NCBI GenBank assembly: GCA_023935145.1 | Contig: CM043699.1 | Location: 141,156,036 to 141,220,035 of the forward strand | Origin: Bretschneidera sinensis | Taxonomy: Eukaryota > Streptophyta > Magnoliopsida > Brassicales > Akaniaceae | Reading direction: 5' to 3' | Length of the DNA: 64,000 bases | Shown: positions 23,846 through 35,860 of the stretch, one piece after another | How positions within the stretch are numbered: position 1 is the first letter of the stretch | Layout: each line of letters opens with the position of its first letter | Notes under the pieces: model-generated | The model's input: the letters and a program-made list of their open reading frames with translations, nothing else | The model's database searches: none | Told to the model about the DNA's origin: nothing | Program-made: the position numbers and the translations under genes

Positions 23846-24952
23846 AAAGGAATATAGAATGAGAAAAAAAATCCAGTTTGAATCAAATAATGTATGATTA
23901 ACAATAAAATGTTACGTTAACCTAAGTTTGGTTAATAAAACGGTTTGATATTTAATCAAAATTTCTGTTGATAAAACGATTTCGTTTTGATTCTACTTTT
24001 TAACAAACTAAAAGTTTCAGTTGATTTTTCTTGTTCGGTCCAGTTCAATAATCGAACAGTGTCCACATCAGCCTTGGTGTTGTAGATGATGCGGCTATAT
24101 CCTTTGAACATAGTCAGAGTAATACCTCTAAGTCCTAAAATGACGGGACAGTGAATGAGATGTTGAATAACCGGGTTAATTATTTTGCAAGTGTTTTTAA
24201 CTATTTTCTTTTCTTATTTTTCTTGGGTGATCGAAGTTTTAACTTAGATTTTATTATTATTATAAATACCTTATTGAATCTTACAGGAACATAAGAATAA
24301 AAATAGGGAATGTTGGGTTCACTGTTTCTATTGTTTCCATTTTTCTGTTTCAAAAATGTGATATTGTAATTAATTATGTTACTCAGATTTAGATACAAAT
24401 GTTGGATATTGGAGACATCCTTTAATTTAATTATTGTGGAAGCTTGTTCTTAGCATAGGAGAGGAATCTCTTTGGAGGTTTTTGTTCAAAAAAGCCTCAA
24501 AAGGGATTAATCAATAATCAAAAGCCAAAAGTCTTTTACAATTACAATGCTAAAATAAGTATAATTATATTTTTAAGAGGATAAAACTTTAAATACCTAA
24601 TACTTGCTTTATATTCATACTTCATGTAAAAAGGAGGAAAAGAAATGAATGTTTCAAGAAATCTTTGCAAAGTATTACTGAAAAGTCATGATTTGATGTA
24701 AGCTGGTCCTGCCTCACTGCTATACTTCTTTATGAATGGAAATTAAATGGAATAGCTCACTCAAGCTGGCCAGGACACTTGATATTGTGACTAAGAGGGA
24801 AGCCACTACATTACATTCGTTGAATGGGTATTCTTACTAAACATGACTAAGCTATTTAGTGTTTATTTTGTTCAGGTTGATTTTATTTTTTGTGGGTGAC
24901 TTTTTTAATGTTTTTTTCTCTCCAGTTCTCTCTCCCAAAGTTTGGTTTTCTT
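23846..24952. other. Intergenic between copia C and D
   Basis: AT-rich sequence with no supportable gene. The last part, from about 24860, is T-rich and is the left flank of copia D. It probably belongs to an intron of the broken receptor-kinase gene whose exons lie at 29560-29935. Confidence 0.4.
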
Positions 24953-25266
24953 TGTTGTTTTTGAAGTTGCAACAAAAAACAAAGACAACTTTGAAGGAAA
25001 TAACGATAACAATTTTGAAGAGAAGAACACACAAGATTATATCGAAGAAGAAGTCATTTTATTGAATTCAGAACTTATATTAAAATACTTGAAAATAATA
25101 ACTAACCACTAAGATCATGGTCCTAAAAATAAGCCATGATTACACACATGATTAATCAGAAAATAACAAACTCCTAAAAACTAAGAAACAATACTTTGAA
25201 ATATTCAAAATAAAATAAATGACGTTTTTGATAACATGACAACAGTTATAAACAAATAAGCTAACA
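24953..25266 (-). repeat. Copia D 3' LTR
   Basis: 314 bases, CTAACA at its plus-strand right edge. It includes ATCATGGTCCTAAAAATAAGC, shared with the other LTR, and has a short extra segment (ACACACATGATTA) compared with it. Confidence 0.85.
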
Positions 25267-25278
25267 CTCCTCCTTGCT

Positions 25279-28200
25279 TTAGAGACTGCAAACACCGAGT
25301 TTCAATCTCAAAAACTCGAACTTGCTAACTGGTAATGGTTTAGTAAAAACATCAGCTATTTGCTCATCTGTTCTGCAATAAACAAGAGTTACAGCACCAT
25401 TCTTTTGCGTTTCCCTCAAGAAAAACAGCTTGATGTTGAAATGTTTAGTTTTCCCGTGAAAAACTAGATTGTGAGAAATAGCTATTGCAGCTTGATTATC
25501 AACAAAGATCTTAGTGTCTTCTTTCTGCTCAAGATGAAGATCACTCAATATGTTCCTCAGCCGTAAAGCTTGATTTACAGTAGTAGTTGCAGCAACAAAC
25601 TCTGCTTTAGCAATAGATTGAGCTACTGTTTCTTGTTTTTTCGAACTCCATGAAAAAATCCCGATCCAAAACTAAAGCAGTACCCTGAGGTACTTTTCAT
25701 GTCATCAATGGATCCTGCCCAGTCATTGTCAGAAAAACCAAACAACTTGAACTCCTTGCTTTTCTTGAACTTGATGCCAAAGTTAATTGTGCCTTTGATG
25801 TACCTAACCACCCTCTTAGCAGCCTTCAAGTGCATTTCACTTGCACAGTGCATGAACCGAGATAAAATACTCACAACGATCAAGATGTCAGATCTTGTTG
25901 CTGTAAGATACATCAGGCACCCAATCAGACTTCTAAAGTGTGCCTCATCCACTTTTCGGTTCGATATTCCTTGCTCGACTTTTCCTTTTGATTCATAGGA
26001 GTGCTCATTGACTTGTAATCTTCTATTTGAAACTTCTTGAGAATTTCCTTTGCATACTTCTTTTGAAAAATGAAAACATTATCTTGACTCTACTTGATCT
26101 CCATTCCAAGAAAGTAAGTCATTGATCCAAGATCAGTCACCTCAAATTATTTCATCATTTCCAGCTTAAATTCATCAATCAAAACTGCATTGTTTCCAGT
26201 CACCAAAAGATTATCTACATAAAGAGAAATAACAAGAATATCAACCTCACAGTGCTTGACCTAAAGAGTGGACTCTGATAGGCTTTTTACGAAGCCTAAA
26301 CTTAGCAGATGATCATCAGTTCTACTATACCAGGCTCTTAGAGCTTGCTTCAATCCATAAAGAGCCTTCTTGAGGAGATAAACTTTGTCTTCTTCTCTTT
26401 TCTTCACGAAACCTTATGGTTGCTCAACATAAATTTCTTCTTATAAGAAACCGTTTAGAAATGCTGATTTAACATCCAACTGGTACACTTTCCAGCTCTC
26501 TTGTGCTGCAACAGCAAGTAACAGCCTGATGGTGTCAAGTCTAGCTACTGGTGCAAACGTGTATGAATAGCCTACACCAAAACTTTGAGCATATCCCTTA
26601 ATAATAAGCCTCACTTTGTATTTATTGATGGAATCATCAACATTGAGCTTGGTTCTGAACACTCATTTAACTCCAATGATTTTTCTATCTTGAGGACTAT
26701 CAACAAGCTACTATGTCTTGTTTTTCTTGATCATGTACAACCCCTCCTTCATTGCAGCAGTCCAATTCTGATCACGTTTTGCTTCATCATAACTTGCAGG
26801 CTCACAAACTGCAATGTTGTATCTATGATAAATATCAGCGAGCAATTTGGTGTCTCTAACTGGAATGTTGTCCACTATCTCACTCTGTTAATTGTCATTT
26901 CTCTGCTCCTCGAAATTTTTGACAAGAAAGTTTAGCTTCAGTTGATTTGAGTCCTTTGAAGTCTCCCAGTTGCATTTTTCATTTTCCATAAAGTGCACAT
27001 CTCTACTTATGACAATATTCCCTGTTTGTGGCTAAAAGACTTTGTAAGCCTTGAATATTGTGCTGTAGCCTACGAAGATACCTTGTATTGCCTTATTATC
27101 TAGTTTATCGCGCTTAACCTGAGGAACATAGGTGAAGCACAAACAACCAAACACCTTAAGGAAGTTTAGAGATGGTTTATATCCATACCAAGCTTTAAAT
27201 GGTGTCTGCGTCTTTAACGCTTTTGTGGGTAGCCTGTTTGGGAGAAAAACCGCAGTGTTTATTGCCTCTGCCCAGAATTTCTTTTGCAAATTCTTCTCAT
27301 GTAACATACATCTTGTCATTTTCAGGATATATCGATTTCTCCTCTCACTAACTCCATTTTGTTGTGGAGTGTAGGGAGCCGTTAGTTGAAGTTCAATGCC
27401 TGCATCCTCACAAAATTGATTAAATACTGCAGATGTGTACTCCTTGCCGTTGTCTAATCTCAATGTCTGAATTTTGCAGCCACTCTTATTTTCAATTCTA
27501 GCTTAAAATTTCTAGAATATTCTAGCAACTTTTGATTTATATTTTAAAAAAAATCCAACACATTCTTGTTAGATCATTAATAAAGGCAATATAGTAAAGG
27601 CAACCGTTGAGAGATGGTGTTCTTTGTGGTCCTGCTAGATCAGTGTGGATCAATTGTAGCTTCTGTGTTGCTCTTCAAGCTGTTTTTGGAAATGGTTGTC
27701 TGTGTTGCTTTCCATATTGACACGTTTTGTAGTGAAAAAGGTGATATTCTAAAATAGGTAAATCCCTTACTAATTGCTTTGTTTGAAGCAATGAAAGTCC
27801 TTGATGATGATCATAACCGAGCCTCTTATGCCATATCTCCGTGACACTTTCCTTGGTAGGAAAGGCAGCTTGCTCCTCCTCAGGTGGGTTAAATGTGAAG
27901 CTTTTTCCTCTCATCTTGACGTTGAACATCTCTTGACCAGATGCATATTTTATCAGGCAGTAAACTGGCCAACACTTAACATATTTTGCTCAATTTTTGG
28001 AACATAGAGAACATCGGATATAAGTTTTGTACCTAAATAACTTGCAATTGCAATGGTGTCTTTTCCTTGACTGTTATATGCTGTCCATTGCCAATTCTGA
28101 CTTTTGAAGTCTCCATGCTTCTTAATTCCTTGAACAACTCCTTGTCATGTGTCATATGGTTAGTGCAACCACTATCAATTAACTAGCTCTCACTTGAATC

Positions 28201-29173
28201 ACTGCCTGAGAAGCAAGTAGTAACAAAGAGCTGATCCTCCTCCTCTTGATCAGCAACTTGGGCATCTACTTCTTGCTGTTGATTTTTAATTTTGCAAATC
28301 ACAGCTTCATGACCAAGTTGGTTACACCTGCTGTATTTTGCATCAAGTCTCCTCCAGCATTTGAAAGGAGGATGACCCTTTCTGTCACAATGTTGGCATG
28401 GAGGATGATTTCCCTTCGTACCTCCAGTCTTGTTCTTGTTGCTATTTGTTGTAGCATCGCCACTTGCAGCAAAATTCTTCTTGTTCTTCTTCCTAATTTT
28501 CCCTCCTTCTTGATGCTTGACTGGCAGTGCTCCTTCAACAGCTCCTTGCCTCATGACCCTTCTTTGCTCTTGTGCATGTAAAGCATTTAAGAGCTCTGCC
28601 AAGGTAATCTTGGACAGATCCTTGGAGTTCTCCAAGGTCCTAATGGTTGCCTCAAACTTTCAAGCACTGTTACTAGGATTTTTTTAACAATCCTCGAGTC
28701 GGGTAGATCAGAATCGAGCAGTCTTACCTTATTAGCAATGCTTAAAAGTTTGTCAGAATATTCTTTAATGGTTTCTGATTCCTTCATTTTCTGCAGTTCA
28801 AAATCTCTGATCAAATTCAGCACTTACATCCCTCTGATCCTCTTATTTATTTCATACTTTGTTTTGAGATAATTCCAGATTGCTTTTGCTGATTTGAGTG
28901 ATATGACTCGGGTGAAGATAGTCGATGAGACGGCAGCAAACAAACAGGCCTTTGCTATTGACTTCCTCATTTTTCTATCCTTGTGATGCTTGATTTGAGC
29001 CATTGTGGGTTGTTTGGCATAGGGGGAACTTCATTATCCTCTTCTACAGCTTCCCAGAGATCCATTGCATCCAAGTAGGTCTCCATTCGCACAGCCCAAA
29101 TTTGATAATTTTCTCCATCGAACACTGGAGGAGCAATCGATGAAAAACTGGCTTCTGTGTCCATGGCATCCAC
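25279..29173 (-). pseudogene. Copia D gag-pol remnant
   Basis: Gag starts at the ATG at 29173 (MDAMDTEASFSSIAPPVFDG). A CCHC pair, CQHCDRKGHPPFKC and CNQLGHEAVIC, is near 28310-28400. Integrase (27032-27463) shows RLDNGKEYTS and TPQQNGVSERRN, keeping the second Asp and the Glu; the part with the first Asp is in a broken stretch near 27480-27670. RT (26441-26662) has SYTFAPVARLDTIRLLLA and QLDVKSAFLNGF; RNase H covers 25279-25952. The pieces use all three minus frames, so there are several indels as well as stops. The element is dead although its ends are intact. Confidence 0.88.
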
Positions 29174-29229
29174 TTGAATTCAATCTCAGACTCTCACAGG
29201 TTCCTTAAGAAGAATGCTCTGATACCAAT

Positions 29230-29528
29230 TGTCATTTTTGAAGTTGCAACAGAAAACAAAGACAACTTTGAAGGAAAGAATGATGACAATTTTGAAGAGT
29301 AGAACACACAAGATTATATCGAAGGAGAAGTCATTTTATTGAATTCAGAACTTACATTAAAAGACTTGAAAATAATAACTAACCACTAAGATCATGGTCC
29401 TAAAAATAAGCCATGATTAATCAAAAAATAACAAACTCCTAAAAACTAGGAAACAATACTTTGAAATATTTAAAACAAAATAAATGACGTTTTTGACAAC
29501 GTGGCAGTTCTAAATAAATCAGCTAACA
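29230..29528 (-). repeat. Copia D 5' LTR
   Basis: 299 bases, starting TGTTAGCTGATTTATTTAG on the minus strand and ending CTTCAAAAATGACA beside the primer-binding site. Confidence 0.85.
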
Positions 29529-29559
29529 TTCTTAGAGTAGAATTTGCTTGCATTTTCAG

Positions 29560-29935
29560 ATACCTTTACCTGGATACGAAGTATCAAGGTTGCTGTTGGA
29601 TTTGCTTCTTTTCTTGAATTTGTGCATGCTCCAAATCCGTCATCTTTTCCATATTTGATTCGCAATATAGAGGCGGCTCCTATAATGCTTGATGAGGTTT
29701 GTATCTTTCCTTCTAACTTCATTGTTGCAAGTAATCAGCAACTTGTCTCATCTCCAATATTATAATTCTCTAACATGTAGGGTTACTTTGATATGTAGGA
29801 TCTCTACCAAATATTATACAACTTTAGTATGATTTCTGGTGGAATCTTCACGGATAGAAAAAAACCTTCCAAATCAATATGTACATGGGTGTTACGGTTA
29901 TATTGATCCAAGTTATATGCGTTGATGCATGTCAG
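29560..29935 (+). pseudogene. Receptor-like kinase fragment (kinase-domain exons)
   Basis: Two exons are visible. The first follows TTGCATTTTCAG and runs 29560-29696, encoding FTWIRSIKVAVGFASFLEF then VHAPNPSSFPYLIRNIEA and APIMLDE|GTTTGT. The second follows TTTGATATGTAG at 29799 and gives FSMISGGIFTDR, then, after a one-base shift, NQYVHGCYGYIDPSYM and a stop. This matches a plant receptor-like kinase group in which the catalytic loop reads YLIRNI.AAHIMLDE, followed by DF.MISGG and YGYIDP (activation segment). Only subdomains VI-VIII are present, and the frameshift and stop make it dead. Copia D interrupts its 5' side with a clean TTCTT duplication. The lack of an HRD motif suggests even the parent was an atypical kinase. 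Confidence 0.6.
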
Positions 29936-31634
29936 TCGAATTTCAGATCTAATTCTTAGTCGATCAACATATTCATTGTCACATACATAATTTAAACAAG
30001 GCTGCAAAGCACTTCTAGTTTTTCCTTCATTACCAAGTGTAGTACCATTTGCGGAAGGGGTGGGAAAAGGACTACGAGATAAAAAAAAAAATGTATGAAA
30101 ACCAAAGTACCTTCGAAGGACACGATTGAACGAAAGACTCGAAACATATTTTCTAGCTTTGTCCCAGGTGGGGTCCAGAACATATTACACAGTGCCAAAT
30201 TGGGATTTTTGGGACTTAGCTTGAGGTTTTGGGTTTCTATACTTAATATCTTTTAAAGTGTAAGAAGGGTAAATTTTTTTCGGTCAATTAGTTATGGAAA
30301 AAGTTATTCCAAAAAAAAGAAAGTTATGGAAAAAGGTTAATTGTATGGAGATCTCTAAACTATGATTGAATTGCATTTAAATTCCTAAGATTTTAATTTT
30401 AACAATCACATCACCGAAACATTGATTTGTGGTAATTTAATCTCTACCATCCAATTAAATGTGTAAAATACAAAAAAGACAACAAAAACTTAATTTATTA
30501 AAAAAATTTGAAAAAAACTCTACATTCTCTCTCCCTTTCAGTTTCTCTCTTTTTTTTCCTCTCTTTTCTCCTTCCTTTCATCTCTCATCTAATTTTTTGG
30601 TTTTTTTTTTTTTCCTTTCACGCATATAATTAGACCAAATTTAGGCTTGAGAGACTATATATTGCTACAAATCAATACTACAATGATGTGATTGCGAAAA
30701 TTTAAGCACTACTAGCCCTACAACACGGACGATGCACATGCTTTTGAAAATAATTTATTTTTAATAAAAAAAAATTGAAATCAATAGAAAATAGTATGTT
30801 TCAATTTGGAAACAATTTATATAGGTTAAGTCGGTAAAATTTAAATAATTTAATATATCATATGTATTTAAGCATGACATTTGGATATATATACAAACCT
30901 ATTCAAAGTCGTGTAAGCAACAAAGTTTAAAATAACCAATTAAAACTTCAAACTCGTTTAAAAACAACAAAAACAAATAAATAAAGACTACACCATTGGT
31001 TTTTACCTTCTTTGAACAAAATTCTCCATACCAAAATCCTTATCCCAAAAAAATATGATGATAAATAAACAATATAACTTCCTTCTTTATCTAATGAAAT
31101 AGATTACTACCGGATGTTTTGATCTTTTGGATAAATGAAAATAAGATTTTGTGGTCAATTGTATAATATATTAATGGGAGTTGAGAATCAATTATCTTGC
31201 TACAATCATTAATACATAAATCATAAAGACAATTGATCATTTTTGTAAAAAAATATATAGTATCGTTTATTAGGTAATGACACACCCTAATAAACCATCT
31301 ATAAACACTTTATTGAACTTCTAATTGATGTGGTCGTCTAAATGGCACAAAAACAATTGAAAGATTACTATTTTTAATATATATTATAGATTTCGCGGTT
31401 TTAAGAGTAGAGTGCTCTTTTGAAACGAACCGTGTATTATCAGTTTTATATGTAACTATTTATTTTCTTCCCTCTCGAGTGTCTATTTCTTGAACATTTT
31501 TTCAAAAAAAAATACAACTCAGTCAAAGTTTAGAAACCTTCCATGCAATTAACCCTAGAAAAAAAAAACCAAAGGTAGAATGTTAAAAGTGTCTTTGAAA
31601 AAAAAAATGAGAACTCGAGTCAAAATGGTACTTC
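29936..31634. other. Intergenic, low-complexity rich
   Basis: AT-rich sequence with a pyrimidine-rich tract (about 30525-30620, runs of CTCTC and T). No coding content that I can support. Confidence 0.4.
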
Positions 31635-32566
31635 TATTAATTAGTTAGGGCTCCGGCTTTTATCATTTTCCCTCCTCTAAAAGGACATCTCCTTTTCTTT
31701 TAATGAGAAAAGTACATATCACCATTTGAAAAATCAAAAACTGAGATTTATGGAGAATAATTTGATAAATGAACAAAATCATTGAATTAATTTTTTCACT
31801 CTTAAAGGTTTTTGAACAACCATGAATTGAAAAAAACGCACCGCAATTATTGTTAGAAAGCTCTCGCCAAGAGCTATCAAATGAGACTCATAAGTTCTAC
31901 ATTCCGTCGAAAAAATATTATTTTTTCAAAAATGTCCTCACTTTGTTGACGTGAAAATGATATTTTCATAAGATTTTTTTAATATTGTGGAATTAAGCAT
32001 AATGTTAAAATATTATAAAAAATTAGAGAGATTTATAATTCATTGTGATATTTTTAATGGTTTAGTGTATATGGTTAAATCTTAGTTATTGATTTTTCAA
32101 ATGTTAATTCAACATTCAAAAATTAAAAGTAAATTTCATGTTAATTTAATGTTGTATAAACAATAAAACAATGGAACAAAAAATTTAGGAGAATATCTTT
32201 TTATTTCATCAACAACGTGAGTACATTTTTTAAAAATAATATTTTTTCGACAGAATGTGACACTTATGGTCTCATTTGGTAGCTCTTGATGGGAGTTTTC
32301 TAACAATACCTATGATTCATTTTTTTCAACTTACAGTTCTATCGATATAACCAAATAACTTTGAGAGTGAAAAAATTAATCAAATAATTTTGTTCATTAA
32401 CAAATTATCTTGTAAATCTCAACTTTATTTTTCAAATTGTAATCTGTCATTTTTTTTGTTAAAAGAAAATATAATATCTTTTTAAAAAGGAAAAAATGAT
32501 GAAAGCCGGACCCTTGGTCATGAATACATAACTAATTATTAGTCATGAATACGTAACTAATTAATA
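31635..32566. mobile_element. Long inverted-repeat element (about 0.93 kb, arms about 350 bp)
   Basis: The left arm (31635 to about 31975) and right arm (about 32190 to 32566) are inverted copies at roughly 80% identity by eye. TATTAATTAGTTAG at the left matches TAACTAATTAATA inverted at the right. CTCCGGCTTTTATCATTTT is mirrored by a GTCCGGCTTTCATCATTTT copy, and GTCGAAAAAATATTATTTTT appears in both. The loop is about 215 bases. The right arm has an extra tandem copy of a 26-base ATGAATAC(A/G)TAACTAATTA unit. Long terminal inverted repeats without coding sequence suggest a Mutator-like or fold-back element. No target duplication was seen. Confidence 0.65.
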
Positions 32567-32875
32567 CCACCACTCCTTTCTATCCTATTTTATCCATTAT
32601 TTCTATATCTTGAATTCTTTTACAAATTGATAGGAGTACTAACTATAACCCTGACGAATAACATTATGATCCACATCCATTGTGCAGATATAGCCACCGT
32701 GTTATTTATTTGTCCTCCTTGTTGAGTCTCGTTGTTTCCCCGTCGCGAGAAAGAGAGAAAAAAAAATCAACTAGCTAGTAGTAAATGATTCGACAGCTAC
32801 AGTGTGAGGTAGAGCGCGATTCAGGCTGCGGAATGATATTATATTTCATCAGTTTAAACTAAAGTAGATGTTGAA
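32567..32875. other. Sequence downstream of the PAP fragment, with a partial copy of its tail
   Basis: Around 32800-32845 the sequence GGTAGAGCGCGATTCAGGCTG resembles 32901-32922 (GGTAGAGCATGATTCAGGCTG), which is the last codons of the phosphatase fragment. A short duplication of the gene end is therefore present. Confidence 0.5.
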
Positions 32876-35860
32876 TCAAGAAATCACTTTTAAAGCTGTA
32901 GAGGTAGAGCATGATTCAGGCTGTCGAACGATATATATTTGATCACCCTGGCTATCTTCCTTGTAAATATCCTGATTTCTGTGCCAAGTCCATAGTGCAT
33001 ACGTAGAATTCACAACCTGCATCGAGAAATATTAAGGTACTTTTCTTTTCTTAAATATATAAACCAAGGAAATGAACATTGAGACAACAACTACAGGAAA
33101 CTGATCAGCCTTCATTGTTTCGAGCAAAATACTGATATAGATTCAAATTAGTACTACATATTTTCTGTTGTTGGGCCACTGCGTAAGTTTTTTTGTTCTT
33201 CAGTAGTTTTCTATTTTCACAACATGCACCTAAATTTAGCATGCACACAATCGCACATACACACACAAAAGCGAATGATCAAGGCATAAATACACAACTA
33301 GTTCTAAAATCCCTCTGCAATGCACTAAATCTAGCCCTTAATTAGAGGCATTAGGGAGAGGTAGAGGCAAGAAACTTCACAGGAGTACACATAACATTAC
33401 AGGCTAAAAAATCTAAGAACATATATACCTCTAGTATTCCATGCCCAAAGCTGCTTTCTCTAAATGCACTCCACTCTGGTTGTTTGTCCCAACAGAAGTT
33501 TCCTTTAGCAGGACCAGAAGTAAAATTCAAATGGCATACCCCTCCAATTTCCGGTATGTTGTCTCCAGCTGAAGGACACTTTCCAGGTCATCTGCATGAT
33601 CAACATCAACTTTCTCCATGTTTCCACCATCTCCAGCTGTTATGTAGACAGGTCCACATGGATCCAAGGTGTAGTTATAGACTCTATTCATCCTCTCATA
33701 AGCATGCACCTGCAAAGTAAGATAATATATCTATCACACTGCAGTTCATATAGAACAAAAAGATATGGTTTCAAATTAAATGAAATCATGAAGGATAATT
33801 TTTAGTTAATCCATATTCATATTTCTCATGGATATAGAATTGTCTAGCATTTGAATCAACATTTCTCATGGTTGACAAAGAGGGTCATTCTGCATTTCCC
33901 TACATAATGCCATGAAATGAATAGCTTGCAAAAGTAGACGTAAAGAAGATATCAATGCATATATCAGTTTCTTGAAGACTCGAATACTCTTAATCATGAG
34001 AGTTAGGCAATATCACCACATTAGAATATAAACTACAACATATATGTTTTATAGACCATGTATTGTTAGATAGCACTATCTAATAAAACCTTGTACTAGA
34101 GATGACTGATACCAACCTACAGCCTCCAACAGATTGTGCCATAATATGGATTGTCAAACCCCTTACAATATAATAAAATTAGAAGCAATTTTTCACAATC
34201 TAAGGCAATTTATTTTCGGTAATATTGAATCAAAATTGGGTTTTTCTTCAATGTTCATCACCCTTACAGCTACATATTTTCTGTAAATTTTTATGCCGAA
34301 ACAAAATTAGGCAAGCCTTTTTGAGCATCCAGATAAGCATACCTAACCTTTCATGCCAAAATAAATCTAATTGATGATATTCTGAAGGAAAAAAAGTAAG
34401 ATCCCAGATAAACGATCACCTCATAAGTCATAAATCATAAGTTAAAACACATGTAACATATTCTCTCATCTATTTGAGATAAGGATCAAATTCCAACTTA
34501 CATGACCAGAAAAAACAATATCGACGCCATATTGGTATAGAAGTGCTTCCATTTCTTGCCTCATACATTCAAATTCTTGATAGTGTGAGGAGTAGCTATT
34601 ATACCATGGTGGATGCCATGCTGCAACCAGCCAAGGGGTCATAGTGCGATCTACTTGATGTAAATCGTCTTTTAGCCAAGCATGCTGAGCACCTGGAATT
34701 GAAAAAAAAAAATCAATCTGAATGAACCTGAACTTCCAACATAACTAGGTTAACAAAAAACCATATTACATTGAATTGATTCTAGCAATTATGCATATAA
34801 AGTTCTAGTAATATGAATGCCTCCTTTGCCTTTACTGCTCCTAATCGCTTTATCAAATCACATAGCACTAAGCCAGGATTTATGGCAGAGGGAAGCACTT
34901 GTGGGAAGAAATGGCAAAATGATAAGGAAAAGATTTATGTGTAGAACAGCAGATTATGTAAAAGCACATCTACCTGCCCAAATCTAATTGCATATGATTA
35001 GGCCCAGGACCTTAGATCAAATCCTTATAATTCATAATTCATGAAGCATGAGAAGATGCATCAGAAAATGGTTCTTGTGATTTAGCATTGGAAAAAAGAA
35101 ACTGTCTACGGAGCAAAATCTCTAGGCTAAGAGGGCTTGAGAGGAAGTTGAAAACTTTGGAAGTTCTCTCACGTTGGAAAGGCTAAAAGGTTACAATGAG
35201 CAATGAAAAAAGAATCACATAAAAAGAAATAATCTGTCCTCAAGTTGACTCTTGAGATATCTGTCCACATTTCACAACCTACAGGTAAATGCCATATGCT
35301 ACAAAAATGGGGAGTGGTCTCTAAGATTGAGGGAAACTAATTATTGCACATTTTCCAGTGAGTTAGATATGATGCCATTAACAAATGAGTACTTTCAAAC
35401 CCTTTAAAAAGCAGAATGATGAATAGTTCAGCCTATGCAACCTGTTGCCTGTGCTGACCTGCTAATGACTTGGCTAATTCATCTTCTAAGGTTGATATGG
35501 TTATTCCACTGACAAATTTCTGGCCATAGATTCAATAAATATGGTAAGTTATGGAACAAAACCTGTGGACTCACTGCATTTAAAGGTACTTTTAGCTTTG
35601 TTTAGCTCTTCAACTTGGGTTTTAAGCAAGTATGCAGTCAATGAGTTAGGCACATTAATAGCTTAGGTGGAACATAACATGCTTATTACAATAAAATAAT
35701 TGCAAGAAATGGATATGAGTTCACAAGAAAACCCTTTACTTTCTCTTTATCCACCTACACTACACACGCATAATATCTAAATCTCAGAAAGGTTACCTTC
35801 CCCACCCATCCCAGCGAGGCTGATAGGAGAAGCATGGAGCTCCTTTCCCACCAGTTGTAA
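32876..35860 (-). pseudogene. Purple acid phosphatase (PAP23-like) fragment, frameshifted
   Basis: Purple acid phosphatases are secreted metallo-phosphoesterases with a binuclear metal centre. Minus-strand exons visible are: a piece near 35797-35860 ending YQPRWDGWGR|GTAACC; 34502-34692 (AWLKDDLHQVDRTMTPWLVA, AAWHPPWYNSYSSHY, YGVDIVFSGH); 33430-33709 (VHAYERMNRVYNYTLDPCGP, YITAGDGGN); and 32876-33016 (VVNSTYALWTWHRNQDIYKE, IYIVRQPE, stop TGA). The AWHPPW and GHVHAYER metal-ligand blocks are intact and splice sites are good. However, one base is missing in the CC run after HADD (about 33586), which shifts the frame. The exons between WGR and AWLKDD, and everything upstream, are absent. Wording of the conserved blocks is closer to Arabidopsis PAP23 than to PAP15. 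Confidence 0.82.

Larger units (their letters stand above)
24953..29528 (-). mobile_element. Ty1/copia retrotransposon D, complete, with perfect 5-bp target duplication
   Basis: The 5' LTR is 29230-29528 and the 3' LTR 24953-25266 (element on the minus strand). Both run from TGTTAGC to ...ACA and are very similar. TTCTT flanks both sides (24948-24952 and 29529-29533). Next to the 5' LTR, separated by two bases, is the primer-binding site TGGTATCAGAGCA. Next to the 3' LTR is the polypurine tract GCAAGGAGGAG. The length is about 4.58 kb. It sits in the 5' part of the receptor-kinase fragment, antisense to it. Confidence 0.92.
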
